DNA of 43,214 nt from Leptolyngbya sp. Heron Island J (GCF_000482245.1 NZ_AWNH01000019.1:32499-75712); one strand, 5' to 3'. Shown: positions 26,800-34,658, numbered from the stretch's first letter. Notes: generated by a model from the letters alone, not told the origin. A program made the numbers and translations.

Positions 26800-29700
26800 C
26801 TCCCTCCTGTGGTGGCATTATTTGTAGCCCCCCGAGGGCAAATACATCTGTGCGGCCATTTTCCTGATTCCGGACCTTAATCCGTTTCTTGTCTGCAGAG
26901 ATAGACAAAACTTTTGATGGGCGCTGTAATGCGTGCCAACCATCAGCGCTCATGTAGGCCAGGCGAATCTGGTTATCATGTCTGGCTTTATAAGGAATAG
27001 ATCCCTTAGGCAATTTGGTACTGCCGTTTCGACACCACGCTGTTGCTCCAGTGGGGATGACAATGTCCCCTACTTTCGGAATCAGCGGCGGTAGTAGTTT
27101 TTTGCCCTTCCCTTGTGACAGTTGGTCGTTACATTCCTCAACAGAATTTGGTTGCTTTAAAAAGGCCGAATCTTGCTGTGAGACAACTGAGACAGCTGTT
27201 TCTGATTGCTGTGTAATTGTTTCAGCGTTTGTGAGACAAGAATTCGTACCTACGACAGGTGCTTCAAATGAAGGATCTTCGTGGCGTGAAAATATAGACA
27301 CCCTTTCTGGTGTCAACTGCGTCAACTGAGGTTCAAAATCACCCTCTAAGCCTTGCTTGGTATGGGATTGGTCAGTTGACAAAGTGGTGTCAACCGGGGG
27401 AGCCAGTTGACAACTGAAATCTGTCAACTGAGATTCTGAGTGTGTGACAGTTTCAGATTTACCCTGATCACCCTCTTCATTAGTCAGTTGACGTTTTTTA
27501 TTCCAGTTGACATTCAGTTGACATATAGGTGTCAACTGAGATTCTTCAGTGCTGGCAAGAGTTTGAGATTGATCAGCAGAGTCAGTTGACTCAGTTGACA
27601 CTTTTTCTGGAGTTTCAAAATTTTCAACCCGCTCATCAATCTCGATGTACTCTCGAATGAGGTCAATAGGGATAGAAATACACCTGGCAATCCTCCACTT
27701 CGGATCGTCGGTGGCTTTACGGTCAAAAGCTTTCGATACATCCTCATTGCCGTGAAACTTCTGCCGGTCATGCATGTTGGCTCCACGGGCTTTGAGCAGG
27801 TTTTTAAGAATCTGCTTGTTATAGGCCAGCTTTGAGTTCTTATCCACCACATCCCATACCTCGTTGAGGCGGATGGATAAGGCTTTCACCACATCCGAGT
27901 TGTGCTCTGTGGTAAAACGCATGTTCCATTCACCCAGCTTTGCCTGGGACCGGAACATGGATAGACGCTCAATGAAGTCGCGTAGGCTGTCGGTGCTGGC
28001 ATCGGCATCGTTGGCCATGGTGCAGACCTTATCTCTGAGGTAACTCAGTAGGTCAAATTGAGATCGCACCCCAGCCATATCCAGTACAGCGTTGCCGTAG
28101 TGCAGGATGATAGCCAGATTTCTCGCCATCCTGGAATGCGCATGGGGCAAATATGGCGATAGCTGGTCCTCACATTGCCCGATCTCATCCAGGTCTAGAC
28201 CTAGCTTGATGACCTCAGGCAACGCACCACTGGCTTTATCCATAGCCCGCTTCATCTTTCGCCAGTCGTCCTTATTGCCACACTTATCGTTGCAGTCAAA
28301 CCAGAGCAGGATTAACCGGCTCATAGTGGCAGCGTTGGTTTCACCAGCAGCGAAGTTAGACGCCACCATCAAAGCGCTGTGAGGTTTTTGAGCATTAAAT
28401 TTACCGGCATCACCACCACGCACCAGTCGAGGTTTACCGTTGTATAGCCCCTTTAAAAATTCGTCTAGTTCAGGGTTGCGGTGTGGGTCATCCCAGCAAT
28501 GCACCAGGCCGCCGATCAGTTTTAGACGCTCGTAAGCTGCGCTCACTGAAACGTCTTTGAGCATGCCACCGGCCTTATCGGTGTGCATTCCAGAGATAGA
28601 CAACGCACATGCTCCAGCTGTGGTCTTGCCACCACCACCGTCACCGATCAGGTTCAAGATAGGAAAGCTGCCGGTCTGCTCAATAAACGATTGATAGTGA
28701 ACAGCTGCAGCGCCATAGCCCAGGGTTAATAAGGCTGGATAGATATTGACTGAGCCATAGAACCCAATCATTGACTCCACCAATTGCCCCATGGCATCGG
28801 CTGCAGCCGGATTATATTGAGGAACTGGTAACGTGTCGGCCTGGCCGGTGATGCCATCATTCCAAATCCACCGGCTTTGATCTTCGCTAGTGGTTTCGCC
28901 GATCGGTGTGAGCTGAATACTGGGGAATATCCAGTACCCATCAGACTGTTGACCCACCCGTTCAGCTAGCCGGTAGAGTTTGCCGCCCCGACTGTGGTAT
29001 TCATCCAGCCTTACCCTCAGCAGTGCTTTCATCTGATGGTTATTCAACCGGCAGATCAGGGCTCCGCCTAGAGCCCTCTTTAAAGTGTCCTCAAATTTGC
29101 TGACGCTGGTAAAGTCCAGGCTGGGCAGGAATAACCGATGTTGCTGGTGGTCGCCGCTGCGTTTCAACTGCAGGATGAAGCCGCCGCCGTCTGAGCTGGC
29201 CACCTCTTTTTCTATCTGCAAGTCAAAATTAGTGAGCGGTCGAAAGACACTGTATTCATCGTCGCTGTCATCGTCCTTACGCCAATAGCCCAGCTCACCA
29301 TCAACTGAATCTGGAGCCCCCCAACGTAGCCGCCGTTTGATATTGCGTTCTGCCATCTCCGCCAGGTCAATGGCTTCATCAATGGCGTTTTCTAGTCGAA
29401 TAAGGAGTTCATTCGGTGCGATCGCACCCTTATCCACCACATCTTTAATGTCACCACCATGGGGCATCTCTGACCAAATGGTCAGCGGATTGAGTACCAC
29501 GGCTGCGATGCCTTCTTTGCGGCATTCGCGGGTTAAACCGACTGAAAAAGCGGCCTCTCCAGTTAGGTCAAAGTCAGGGTGTATAACGATTAGAGGCTTC
29601 AGTCCTGCATCTTTAGCCATGGCCCAGCTGCCCGATAGTCTGTCGGGGATGTCAGCATATCTGGTCTCACCTCCTTGACAGGTCGTTGCGGTCAGACCCA

Positions 29701-30466
29701 ATGCCCGATATGTTTCAACGGCCTGCTCACCGGCAACGACAAATAGCACCTCGCCACGGGTGATCGCTTCTTTAGCTTCGTTCTCTCTATATAGTGGCCA
29801 GCTGCGTGGCCCCCGACCCATGGCCCAGTCCCCAGCATCCTCATTCCAGTACCAGGGGCGAACCTCCTTAGTTTTGGTGTAGCCCTCAAACCAGGCCCTG
29901 CGATCGCTCCACTGACGACGGACCACTTTGCCGATAGCTTTGTCTGGGTTAAGCGGGTCAGGATACAGATATTCAATCCGCTGGAGCTGGTCACCTGTTT
30001 CTGGATCTTCAACGCAGGGCTTAGCGTTCTTTTCTGGCAGTTCTAGAAATATCTGTGTCCCGCCAGGTGGCGAGCACATCAGTGTTTTCTTCTTCCGACG
30101 TTTTACCTCATGGATGCCTGGGGTGATGCCATCGGCAACGACAACTAGATCACCAGGGGCAATCGTTGGTTTCGGTGTGTCTACTACCCACTGGGGTGAT
30201 TCTTCACTCAGCTCCTTTGGCTGTAGCCTAACCAGTTCTGGGTACTTGCGGCTTCTCCTTCGTTTAGCGCCATCCCTTAAGAACTTAGGGCGGTTGTCCT
30301 TGGCTAAACCTTGGTATGTCCAGCCGTTAGGCGGTCTATTTGGTTCTGTCCATTGGCAGAGAACCATGTCCGGTTTCGAAGGTTCACCAATTAGAAAGCA
30401 GTAAGACTCGCGACCACACAAGGGACAGGCCTCACCCCTACGGGCTTCTTGGGCTATCTTGGCCAT
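26777..30466 (-). CDS. Primase/helicase-like replication protein (DUF3854/DUF927 type)
   Basis: A 1229-residue multidomain protein. A zinc-ribbon-like N-terminus carries Cys14, Cys17 and Cys37. A Toprim-like region follows (FVVAGEQAVETYRALGL, CQGGETR, VIHPDFDLTGE). The helicase-like ATPase has Walker A GDGGGGKTT (about 608-616) and a WDDPHRNPELDEFLKGLY segment. Residues ~930-1150 are a low-complexity, Gln/Ser/Thr-rich linker rich in QLT. The C-terminal domain has small beta elements (VGDIVIPTGATAWCRNGS). Such proteins start replication of cyanobacterial plasmids and satellite elements. Eleven GTCAACTG sites are embedded in the linker. It starts 63 bp after the stop of the preceding gene. Confidence 0.85.
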   Translation of the reverse strand: MAKIAQEARRGEACPLCGRESYCFLIGEPSKPDMVLCQWTEPNRPPNGWTYQGLAKDNRPKFLRDGAKRRRSRKYPELVRLQPKELSEESPQWVVDTPKPTIAPGDLVVVADGITPGIHEVKRRKKKTLMCSPPGGTQIFLELPEKNAKPCVEDPETGDQLQRIEYLYPDPLNPDKAIGKVVRRQWSDRRAWFEGYTKTKEVRPWYWNEDAGDWAMGRGPRSWPLYRENEAKEAITRGEVLFVVAGEQAVETYRALGLTATTCQGGETRYADIPDRLSGSWAMAKDAGLKPLIVIHPDFDLTGEAAFSVGLTRECRKEGIAAVVLNPLTIWSEMPHGGDIKDVVDKGAIAPNELLIRLENAIDEAIDLAEMAERNIKRRLRWGAPDSVDGELGYWRKDDDSDDEYSVFRPLTNFDLQIEKEVASSDGGGFILQLKRSGDHQQHRLFLPSLDFTSVSKFEDTLKRALGGALICRLNNHQMKALLRVRLDEYHSRGGKLYRLAERVGQQSDGYWIFPSIQLTPIGETTSEDQSRWIWNDGITGQADTLPVPQYNPAAADAMGQLVESMIGFYGSVNIYPALLTLGYGAAAVHYQSFIEQTGSFPILNLIGDGGGGKTTAGACALSISGMHTDKAGGMLKDVSVSAAYERLKLIGGLVHCWDDPHRNPELDEFLKGLYNGKPRLVRGGDAGKFNAQKPHSALMVASNFAAGETNAATMSRLILLWFDCNDKCGNKDDWRKMKRAMDKASGALPEVIKLGLDLDEIGQCEDQLSPYLPHAHSRMARNLAIILHYGNAVLDMAGVRSQFDLLSYLRDKVCTMANDADASTDSLRDFIERLSMFRSQAKLGEWNMRFTTEHNSDVVKALSIRLNEVWDVVDKNSKLAYNKQILKNLLKARGANMHDRQKFHGNEDVSKAFDRKATDDPKWRIARCISIPIDLIREYIEIDERVENFETPEKVSTESTDSADQSQTLASTEESQLTPICQLNVNWNKKRQLTNEEGDQGKSETVTHSESQLTDFSCQLAPPVDTTLSTDQSHTKQGLEGDFEPQLTQLTPERVSIFSRHEDPSFEAPVVGTNSCLTNAETITQQSETAVSVVSQQDSAFLKQPNSVEECNDQLSQGKGKKLLPPLIPKVGDIVIPTGATAWCRNGSTKLPKGSIPYKARHDNQIRLAYMSADGWHALQRPSKVLSISADKKRIKVRNQENGRTDVFALGGLQIMPPQEGDGSTDNP
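27312..27599. repeat. Cluster of eleven GTCAACTG/CAGTTGAC sites inside the primase gene
   Basis: Exact 8-mers begin at 27312, 27321, 27373, 27404, 27423, 27485, 27504, 27515, 27531, 27583 and 27592. Four read GTCAACTG on the plus strand and seven read CAGTTGAC. On the coding strand they fall in different frames, giving QLT, (C/R)QL, VN(W) and ST. Protein repeats would keep one frame, so the constraint seems to be on the DNA. Two pairs are spaced 9 bp and one 11 bp. Candidate iterons of an origin, or operator sites. Confidence 0.85.
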
Positions 30467-30529
30467 AATATGTAAGGTTTAGGATTTTCAGGGGCTTTGG
30501 CTAGCCCCAATTCTGTTTGACTAATAGGA

Positions 30530-30778
30530 CTAACTTTGAGGTTGGGTGTCTTCGGAGCCAACCTCTTTTTTTTGGTTGATGAAGTCCTTAAACAGCACCC
30601 CGTCTGCCATCCCGGTGTAGATTCCACGCAGCTCATCGAGCGCATCAGCCGGTAGTCCAAGTTTTTCGAACGATGCGATCGCAGTCCACATGAACCGCAA
30701 TGTGTAGAAGCGTTGTTGGCGGTTCTCTGCTGCCAGCCTGGCTAAAAGCCATAGCGTCTCTACCGAACGATTAGACAT
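30530..30778 (-). CDS. Small protein of unknown function, 82 aa
   Basis: The ATG at 30778 (MSNRSVETLWLLARLAAENR) overlaps the stop of the preceding gene (ATGTCTAA), which argues for translational coupling; an upstream in-frame codon at 30793 adds five residues. The product is alpha-helical, with an acidic tail. No family recognised. It precedes the primase gene in the leftward operon and may be an accessory replication or copy-control protein. Confidence 0.65.
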   Translation of the reverse strand: MSNRSVETLWLLARLAAENRQQRFYTLRFMWTAIASFEKLGLPADALDELRGIYTGMADGVLFKDFINQKKEVGSEDTQPQS

Positions 30779-31007
30779 GGCGTTTGCCCCCACGCAGCAA
30801 GTAGTCAGCTTCTAGTTCAAATGGGTTGAGCACATGGACCTGGGGCCAGCAGAACCAGATCTGGAAGCTATAGCCATAAGCACTTTTGCGTCTCTGGACT
30901 TCAATGGGCCAAATCCACCCAAACTTAGTTTCTCGCCAGCAGGGATGGTTGGTAGTTACCCCCCATACGTAAGTACGTAGATCGTGGATTAATGATTTTA
31001 GGAACAT
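30771..31007 (-). CDS. Small protein of unknown function, 78 aa, first gene of leftward operon
   Basis: The product reads MFLKSLIHDLRTYVWGVTTNHP to DYLLRGGKRHV, rich in Trp and aromatic residues (WGV, FGWIWP, WFCWPQVHV), and is probably a compact beta protein. The final codons overlap the start of the next gene by 8 bp. Upstream lies the 31.0-31.2 kb divergent control region with two inverted repeats. I do not recognise the family; position suggests an early regulatory or replication-accessory role. Confidence 0.6.
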   Translation of the reverse strand: MFLKSLIHDLRTYVWGVTTNHPCWRETKFGWIWPIEVQRRKSAYGYSFQIWFCWPQVHVLNPFELEADYLLRGGKRHV

Positions 31008-31098
31008 AAGTGTCTAAGTAATCTCCGTGGTGAGGTGAAAGGAAAGCGCCGTGACATGTTCGTTTCGTTTGCCATCCCAAAGATGGTTGAGATAATTG

Positions 31099-31133
31099 AC
31101 ACGCGGGACGGTCGGCAAACTTGACCCGCGTGT
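31099..31133. promoter_or_regulatory. Inverted repeat in the divergent control region
   Basis: ACACGCGGG (31099-31107) and CCCGCGTGT (31125-31133) are perfect 9-bp inverted arms with a 17-bp spacer, GC-rich within a mixed region. Placement between the two divergent operons suggests an operator or a structured site. Confidence 0.65.
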
Positions 31134-31150
31134 TGTCTATGGAGTAAGTA

Positions 31151-31187
31151 TCGTAAATCGCGTCGGATTTTCCGTTGCGATTTACGA
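31151..31187. promoter_or_regulatory. Inverted-repeat operator upstream of the HTH gene
   Basis: TCGTAAATCGC (31151-31161) and GCGATTTACGA (31177-31187) are perfect 11-bp inverted arms with 15 bp between them, ending 16 bp before the first possible start of the HTH gene. Arm length and placement fit binding by a dimeric HTH repressor, probably the neighbouring gene product acting on its own promoter. Confidence 0.75.
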
Positions 31188-31235
31188 CATTAATGCTATG
31201 CTATGTCAGGAAGTTCATTTAGGCAAGGAGAGAAT

Positions 31236-31490
31236 GTGATAGGTCAATTTGTTCGAGTCCTTGGCATATCTCAAAGCAAATTGGCTCGGGAATGGGGATG
31301 CACCAAGGACAAGATCAATAGAGCAGCAAACGGTTTTGAACCAACGTTTACTACGGAGGAAATTCAAATTATTGATGCTTGGCTGGAATCAAAGTTTGGA
31401 AAAGGCTGGCGTGACTTGCCAAGTTCTTTCAAGTCAGAGGAGCCTATTGATTTCCTTGTCGAGTTTGAACAAAAAAACGCCGAAGTCTGA
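31236..31490 (+). CDS. Small helix-turn-helix protein, probable element regulator
   Basis: From a GTG at 31236, preceded by AAGGAG at five bases, the product is 84 residues (M/V-IGQFVRVLGISQSKLAREWG). An earlier ATG at 31203 in the same frame lacks a ribosome site. Residues ~8-30 (GISQSKLAREWGCTKDKINRAANG) have the spacing of a Cro/C1-type helix-turn-helix. The acidic C-terminus may dimerise. It follows two inverted repeats in the divergent promoter region, as a repressor that controls its own gene would. DNA binding is inferred. Confidence 0.7.
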   Translation: MIGQFVRVLGISQSKLAREWGCTKDKINRAANGFEPTFTTEEIQIIDAWLESKFGKGWRDLPSSFKSEEPIDFLVEFEQKNAEV

Positions 31491-31530
31491 TCGCTTCGAC
31501 GTATTTGAAATTTGAAAACTGAAGTTAATA

Positions 31531-31566
31531 GCCCTGGGCCGAAGTTTACAGGCCGCAGCCCAGGGC
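31531..31566 (+). promoter_or_regulatory. GC-rich stem-loop in the leader of the 94-aa gene
   Basis: GCCCTGGGC (31531-31539) and GCCCAGGGC (31558-31566) form a perfect 9-bp stem, with an inner GGCC pair and a loop around TTTACA. It lies between the HTH gene and the ribosome site of the next gene (AAAGGAGAG before 31592). There is no T run, so it is more likely a leader structure than a terminator. Confidence 0.6.
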
Positions 31567-31591
31567 AAGTCCCTAAAGGAGAGACCTTTTT

Positions 31592-31876
31592 ATGGTATCG
31601 AACGACAGTGGAAACGTAAGCTCATACGAGCTTTTTCAAGAATTATTGAAAATCAAAACTGAGTACCAGCAGCTCAAAGACCGAATGAGCGTACTCAGTG
31701 AATTGAAAAGAGCTGTGGCTGTTCAGCTAGCTGACAAGTGTGCCTGCCCCAACCCAGAAATTGACCAAATGGGAGTAGTCCGCATCGACGGTCAGTTTTA
31801 CTTTTACAAGCTTTACCTTGAAGACGGCACAGTTGACGAATTTTACGCCGTATCCCAGGTAAACCAAGGCTCCTAA
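31592..31876 (+). CDS. Small protein of unknown function, 94 aa
   Basis: A well-placed AAGGAGAG precedes the ATG. The product has an N-terminal coiled segment (ELLKIKTEYQQLKDRMSVLSELKRAVAVQLADKC) and a C-terminal beta region (MGVVRIDGQFYFYKLYLEDGTVDEFYAVSQV). The Cys pair CACPNPE is noted. A terminator follows immediately. It contains one isolated CAGTTGAC at 31830. No family recognised; it may be a second small regulator of the element. Confidence 0.65.
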   Translation: MVSNDSGNVSSYELFQELLKIKTEYQQLKDRMSVLSELKRAVAVQLADKCACPNPEIDQMGVVRIDGQFYFYKLYLEDGTVDEFYAVSQVNQGS

Positions 31877-31912
31877 GCCCCTATGCAACTCCGAATTGCA
31901 TAGGGCTTTTCT
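31877..31912 (+). terminator. Rho-independent terminator after the 94-aa gene
   Basis: CTATGCAA (31881-31888) pairs with TTGCATAG (31896-31903), and the stem extends outward through GCCC/GGGC with one bulged C. The loop is CTCCGAA, followed by TTTTCT. It begins one base after the stop codon and separates the regulatory genes from the parM unit. Confidence 0.8.
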
Positions 31913-31927
31913 GTGCCTATTGGTGCG

Positions 31928-32110
31928 GCAAATCTGCCTATGTGTGCCACTCAACGCCACATCTGCCACGTCAATAGGTAAGCGTTATTTCTGAATAAAT
32001 CACCTCAATCCATTACATATCAATCATTTCAGGTAAAAACACATGAACACCGCAACACTGGCAAAACTGACTGAACGTGCCACATCTGCCAATTCTGACC
32101 ACATCTGCCA
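31928..32110 (+). repeat. Direct repeats around the parM start, candidate partition site
   Basis: CCACATCTGCCA occurs exactly at 31957-31968, 32080-32091 and 32099-32110, with a diverged copy GCAAATCTGCC at 31928-31938. The last two are inside parM and in different reading frames (encoding ATSA and HICQ), so the sequence is likely kept for DNA binding. Repeats in front of a parM gene are the usual place of a parC-type centromere. Confidence 0.6.
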
Positions 32111-33080
32111 ACCCGTTGGCGCAGACATCGGAAACGGGGCTTTAAAGCTGGTTTCTAGCCATGGTGAATACCGATTAGAGAGCTATGTCACCTATTTAGA
32201 AGAGCGTCTTAGTCTGGGTCAAACCAAGGGCTATGTCGAATATGTCCAGGGGGAACGCTCCGACCTGGAGGGTAAACAGTGGATTGGCGGCATCAATGCT
32301 TATTACCATTCACCCCGTGCCTTGGCCCGCGTCACCGATGACAAAACCGGCAAGATTGACCTGGGTTTGCAGTTGTTATTGAGCGCTCTCTCTTTGCAGC
32401 CTTACCGCTCCGAATGGATGCTATCAATTGCTGTTTCTGTTCACGATGGCGCGACTCTCGGAAAGGGGTTAAAAGAGGCTCTCAGCGGTAGTCATACTGT
32501 TGTCCTCAATGGCAAGCGTTCTAGTGTTGTTGTTGCTGTCAACGGAGTCCTAGAAGAAGGGACTGGGGCGGTTTTAGCCTATAAGTCAAAAGCTGATTTC
32601 ACCAACGCATTGTTATACGATTTGGGCAACGGCACGCTGATTGTCTCTAGCTTCAATGACCTCTCCATGACCGCTCGCAGCTACAGCCAAAACGGGGGTG
32701 TTGAGAGTCTCATTGATGCTATTGCCACCAACGATTTAGTTAGGAGAGAGCTGAAGAGAGAAGGTGATCGCCACCTCATCCGCACCGGCATCGAATCCGG
32801 GCAGTTCACCTACGGCACTCAGTATCCAGAGTGGAAATTTACCGATGCCTATAAGCAAGAGTTACCCCGCTGGGTAGACACCGTACTTAAGCCCATGGTG
32901 CGTCCAACGGAAGATCGGATGGCATCCGCAACGGCTCTGCTCGCCATCGGCGGCGGTGCCTGTCTGCCAGGGATTAAAGGCCTGCTCGCTAAGCGCAATA
33001 TCCAAGTATTGCCCGATCCCCAGTGGGCCAATGCTCGCGGTCTCTACGCCTACGCCCTACGCAAAGTATCCAACCTATGA
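32043..33080 (+). CDS. parM: ParM/StbA-like actin-family plasmid segregation protein
   Basis: A 345-residue actin-fold ATPase. Phosphate-1 motif GADIGNGALKLV (residues 27-38), phosphate-2 motif YDLGNGTLIVSS (about 192) and adenosine motif AIGGGACLPG (about 300) are in the right order and spacing. ParM forms filaments that push plasmid copies apart, through an adaptor bound to a centromere. The next gene starts inside its stop codon (ATGA overlap), the position of an adaptor gene, and repeats flank the parM start. Presence on an integrated element suggests an extrachromosomal phase. Confidence 0.85.
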   Translation: MNTATLAKLTERATSANSDHICQPVGADIGNGALKLVSSHGEYRLESYVTYLEERLSLGQTKGYVEYVQGERSDLEGKQWIGGINAYYHSPRALARVTDDKTGKIDLGLQLLLSALSLQPYRSEWMLSIAVSVHDGATLGKGLKEALSGSHTVVLNGKRSSVVVAVNGVLEEGTGAVLAYKSKADFTNALLYDLGNGTLIVSSFNDLSMTARSYSQNGGVESLIDAIATNDLVRRELKREGDRHLIRTGIESGQFTYGTQYPEWKFTDAYKQELPRWVDTVLKPMVRPTEDRMASATALLAIGGGACLPGIKGLLAKRNIQVLPDPQWANARGLYAYALRKVSNL

Positions 33081-33289
33081 GAATCACCATCGAGAAAGGG
33101 TTTCAGCCCCTCATTCGACAGGTGATGGAGCAAATCGGCGTAGACGATCATCGGCTGGCGCTGAACCACATTTTGGGTACCTATGCCGCCAGCCAAAACC
33201 AGCATCAACCAATCGTGGCTATCCCATCACCTCCACCCGCTCAAACCACTGACGACGACGAATACTCACAACTGGCCGACTGGAGCTAG
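33077..33289 (+). CDS. Small ParR-like candidate adaptor, 70 aa
   Basis: The ATG at 33077 overlaps the parM stop (ATGA). The product begins MRITIEKGFQPLIRQVMEQI and has two short helices, then a Pro/Asp-rich acidic tail (PSPPPAQTTDDDEYSQLADW). Basic N-terminus, helical pair and tight coupling to parM fit a ribbon-helix-helix ParR-type DNA-binding adaptor with an acidic region that contacts the filament. The fold is inferred from pattern and location, not from a recognised signature. Confidence 0.6.
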   Translation: MRITIEKGFQPLIRQVMEQIGVDDHRLALNHILGTYAASQNQHQPIVAIPSPPPAQTTDDDEYSQLADWS

Positions 33290-33302
33290 ACCAAGGCTAA
33301 CT

Positions 33303-33821
33303 ATGAATGCATCTCAAATCCGTCAGCAGCTAGACGACTGGAATGCCCCAGGTGCAACGCTACCCACTGAAACCGAGGTGGAAGAGCTACAGCAAACCTG
33401 GGATGCAATAAAGCCCAGAATTCCCGAAAGCTACTGGCCCATTATCTACGACCGATTCTCATTAGTCCGCAGCAAAAAGAAATTACAACTAACCACCATG
33501 GCAAACCCACTGACTTATTACACTCAAACCCCTGCTATTGATGGTCTGTGCAGCAAATACGGCTCGTACTGGCAAGGATTGACCAATGTAGAGCGACTCA
33601 ATATCGCCTCAGCCATTGCCCAGTCCGTCTTGCACGCCGAAATGGACGTTATCAACGCCCTAACGCATCAAGGGTCTATCTCTTACCTGGCAACGTGTGA
33701 CGGCTTTAGGTTTGAAGACCACGATGAAGTGGTTCGATTACTGAACCAACTCGATACAGAGCTGGATTCCCATCAGGCGATCCATTTGTTAGAGGGCCTC
33801 TATTCAACCATGACCCTTTAA
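33303..33821 (+). CDS. Protein of unknown function, 172 aa
   Basis: The ATG at 33303 opens MNASQIRQQLDDWNAPGATL; the frame is open further upstream to 33183 but overlaps the previous gene. The product is soluble and mostly helical (ETEVEELQQTWDAIKPRIPESYWPII, LNIASAIAQSVLHAEMDVINAL). I recognise no domain. It lies in the rightward operon between the partition genes and the membrane proteins. A stem-loop (GGGATAGG with CCTATCCC, 33837-33867) follows the stop. Confidence 0.65.
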   Translation: MNASQIRQQLDDWNAPGATLPTETEVEELQQTWDAIKPRIPESYWPIIYDRFSLVRSKKKLQLTTMANPLTYYTQTPAIDGLCSKYGSYWQGLTNVERLNIASAIAQSVLHAEMDVINALTHQGSISYLATCDGFRFEDHDEVVRLLNQLDTELDSHQAIHLLEGLYSTMTL

Positions 33822-33901
33822 GGCCCCCCTGCAAACGGGATAGGCAGCCCTATACAAGCCCTATCCCTTGCGTCCCAACACAGGAAGGAACACCGCACAT
33901 T

Positions 33902-34045
33902 ATGCCTTTCAAAACAACTCTCATAATCACTTGCTTTCTACTGTCTGTTGCTGTGGGTTGGGAACTCAGAGGCGTTGCCCAGCCAGCCCTAACCGCGCAT
34001 CGTCGTGCCACCAACCTCGTTGACACCCTAACCTTTTGGGACTGA
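33902..34045 (+). CDS. Small membrane or exported peptide, 47 aa
   Basis: The ATG at 33902 gives MPFKTTLIITCFLLSVAVGW, a short basic N-terminus and one hydrophobic helix, then LRGVAQPALTAHRRATNLVDT and a stop at 34045. An AGGAAGGAAC lies upstream at a suitable distance. The next gene starts 10 bp later. It could be a one-helix membrane subunit, or a signal-peptide-bearing small protein of a transfer or assembly complex. Too short for family assignment. Confidence 0.55.
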   Translation: MPFKTTLIITCFLLSVAVGWELRGVAQPALTAHRRATNLVDTLTFWD

Positions 34046-34055
34046 GGAGCGAGCC

Positions 34056-34598
34056 ATGGACCCTAAACAAGACCCCCTCGCTTGGCTAAGCACGAATGAG
34101 GCTCCTGATAGAGACCGCATTGACCCAGTCACGGACGATGACTTATCCGTGTCTGAAAAAGTAGCAGCCCTCTCTAAAACCGTTGAGCGCCATGGCCTAG
34201 CCCTGGCCAATGTGAGAGCAGCGGTGTCTGATCTGCAGGAATCAACCCGGTCTAACACGGTTGAAATAAAACGGTCGCTTGCCGCCATCAATAAGCAGCT
34301 AAGCCTATTGGAAAAAAGCGAAAAGCTAAGCCAGTCAGACATTGAGGTCATTCAAGGGTCACTCGCTCAGCTAGACGGCCTGGTTGACCTAACCCAAAGC
34401 CAAATCAACGTCTTAACAGCTGAGCAAGGCCATCAGGGAAAGCAGCTAGGGCAGCTAAAACAATTCAGGCTGACGCTCACTCATCTCGTCTTGCTGACGC
34501 TTGCCGGAGCGATGTCCCTGTCTACCCTGCACAACCACTATCGCTCACTTCCATTACGAGACTTCTATCTTGAAAACCGCGATTACGTAAGGAGGTGA
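34056..34598 (+). CDS. Coiled-coil membrane-anchored protein, 180 aa
   Basis: Residues ~25-120 form a long heptad-rich coiled coil (SEKVAALSKTVERHGLALANVRAAVSDLQES, SLAQLDGLVDLTQSQINVL), followed by a transmembrane helix (LTLTHLVLLTLAGAMSLSTL, about 140-160) and a short tail. GAGGAGCGA precedes the ATG. The layout suits a scaffold or spacer protein at the membrane. The last codons contain a perfect Shine-Dalgarno sequence for what follows. Confidence 0.65.
   Translation: MDPKQDPLAWLSTNEAPDRDRIDPVTDDDLSVSEKVAALSKTVERHGLALANVRAAVSDLQESTRSNTVEIKRSLAAINKQLSLLEKSEKLSQSDIEVIQGSLAQLDGLVDLTQSQINVLTAEQGHQGKQLGQLKQFRLTLTHLVLLTLAGAMSLSTLHNHYRSLPLRDFYLENRDYVRR
34589..34596 (+). promoter_or_regulatory. 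Strong Shine-Dalgarno at the end of the coiled-coil gene
   Basis: AAGGAGGT is fully complementary to the end of 16S rRNA and overlaps the final codons of the 180-aa gene. The closest starts open only 9- or 16-codon frames (GTG 34600, ATG 34598); the next real ATG is 63 bases away (34659). Confidence 0.6.
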
Positions 34599-34658
34599 TG
34601 TGCAACCATCACACCCCGTTCAGTCGTTTTGATACGTCGTTTATTTAAACAAACCAAC

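Noticed and set aside
27532-27852. Alternative minus-strand frame over the GTCAACTG cluster
   Set aside because: It overlaps the primase gene in another phase, without motifs or a start signal; the repeats make such frames likely.
29085-30404. Several plus-strand frames of 60-158 codons opposite the primase gene
   Set aside because: The minus-strand gene carries clear motifs and full-length coding; the opposite frames show none and no ribosome sites.
31830-31837. Isolated CAGTTGAC in the 94-aa gene, and another GTCAACTG in trpF at about 9307
   Set aside because: One or two copies of an 8-mer are expected by chance in a window this size, so these are not linked to the cluster.
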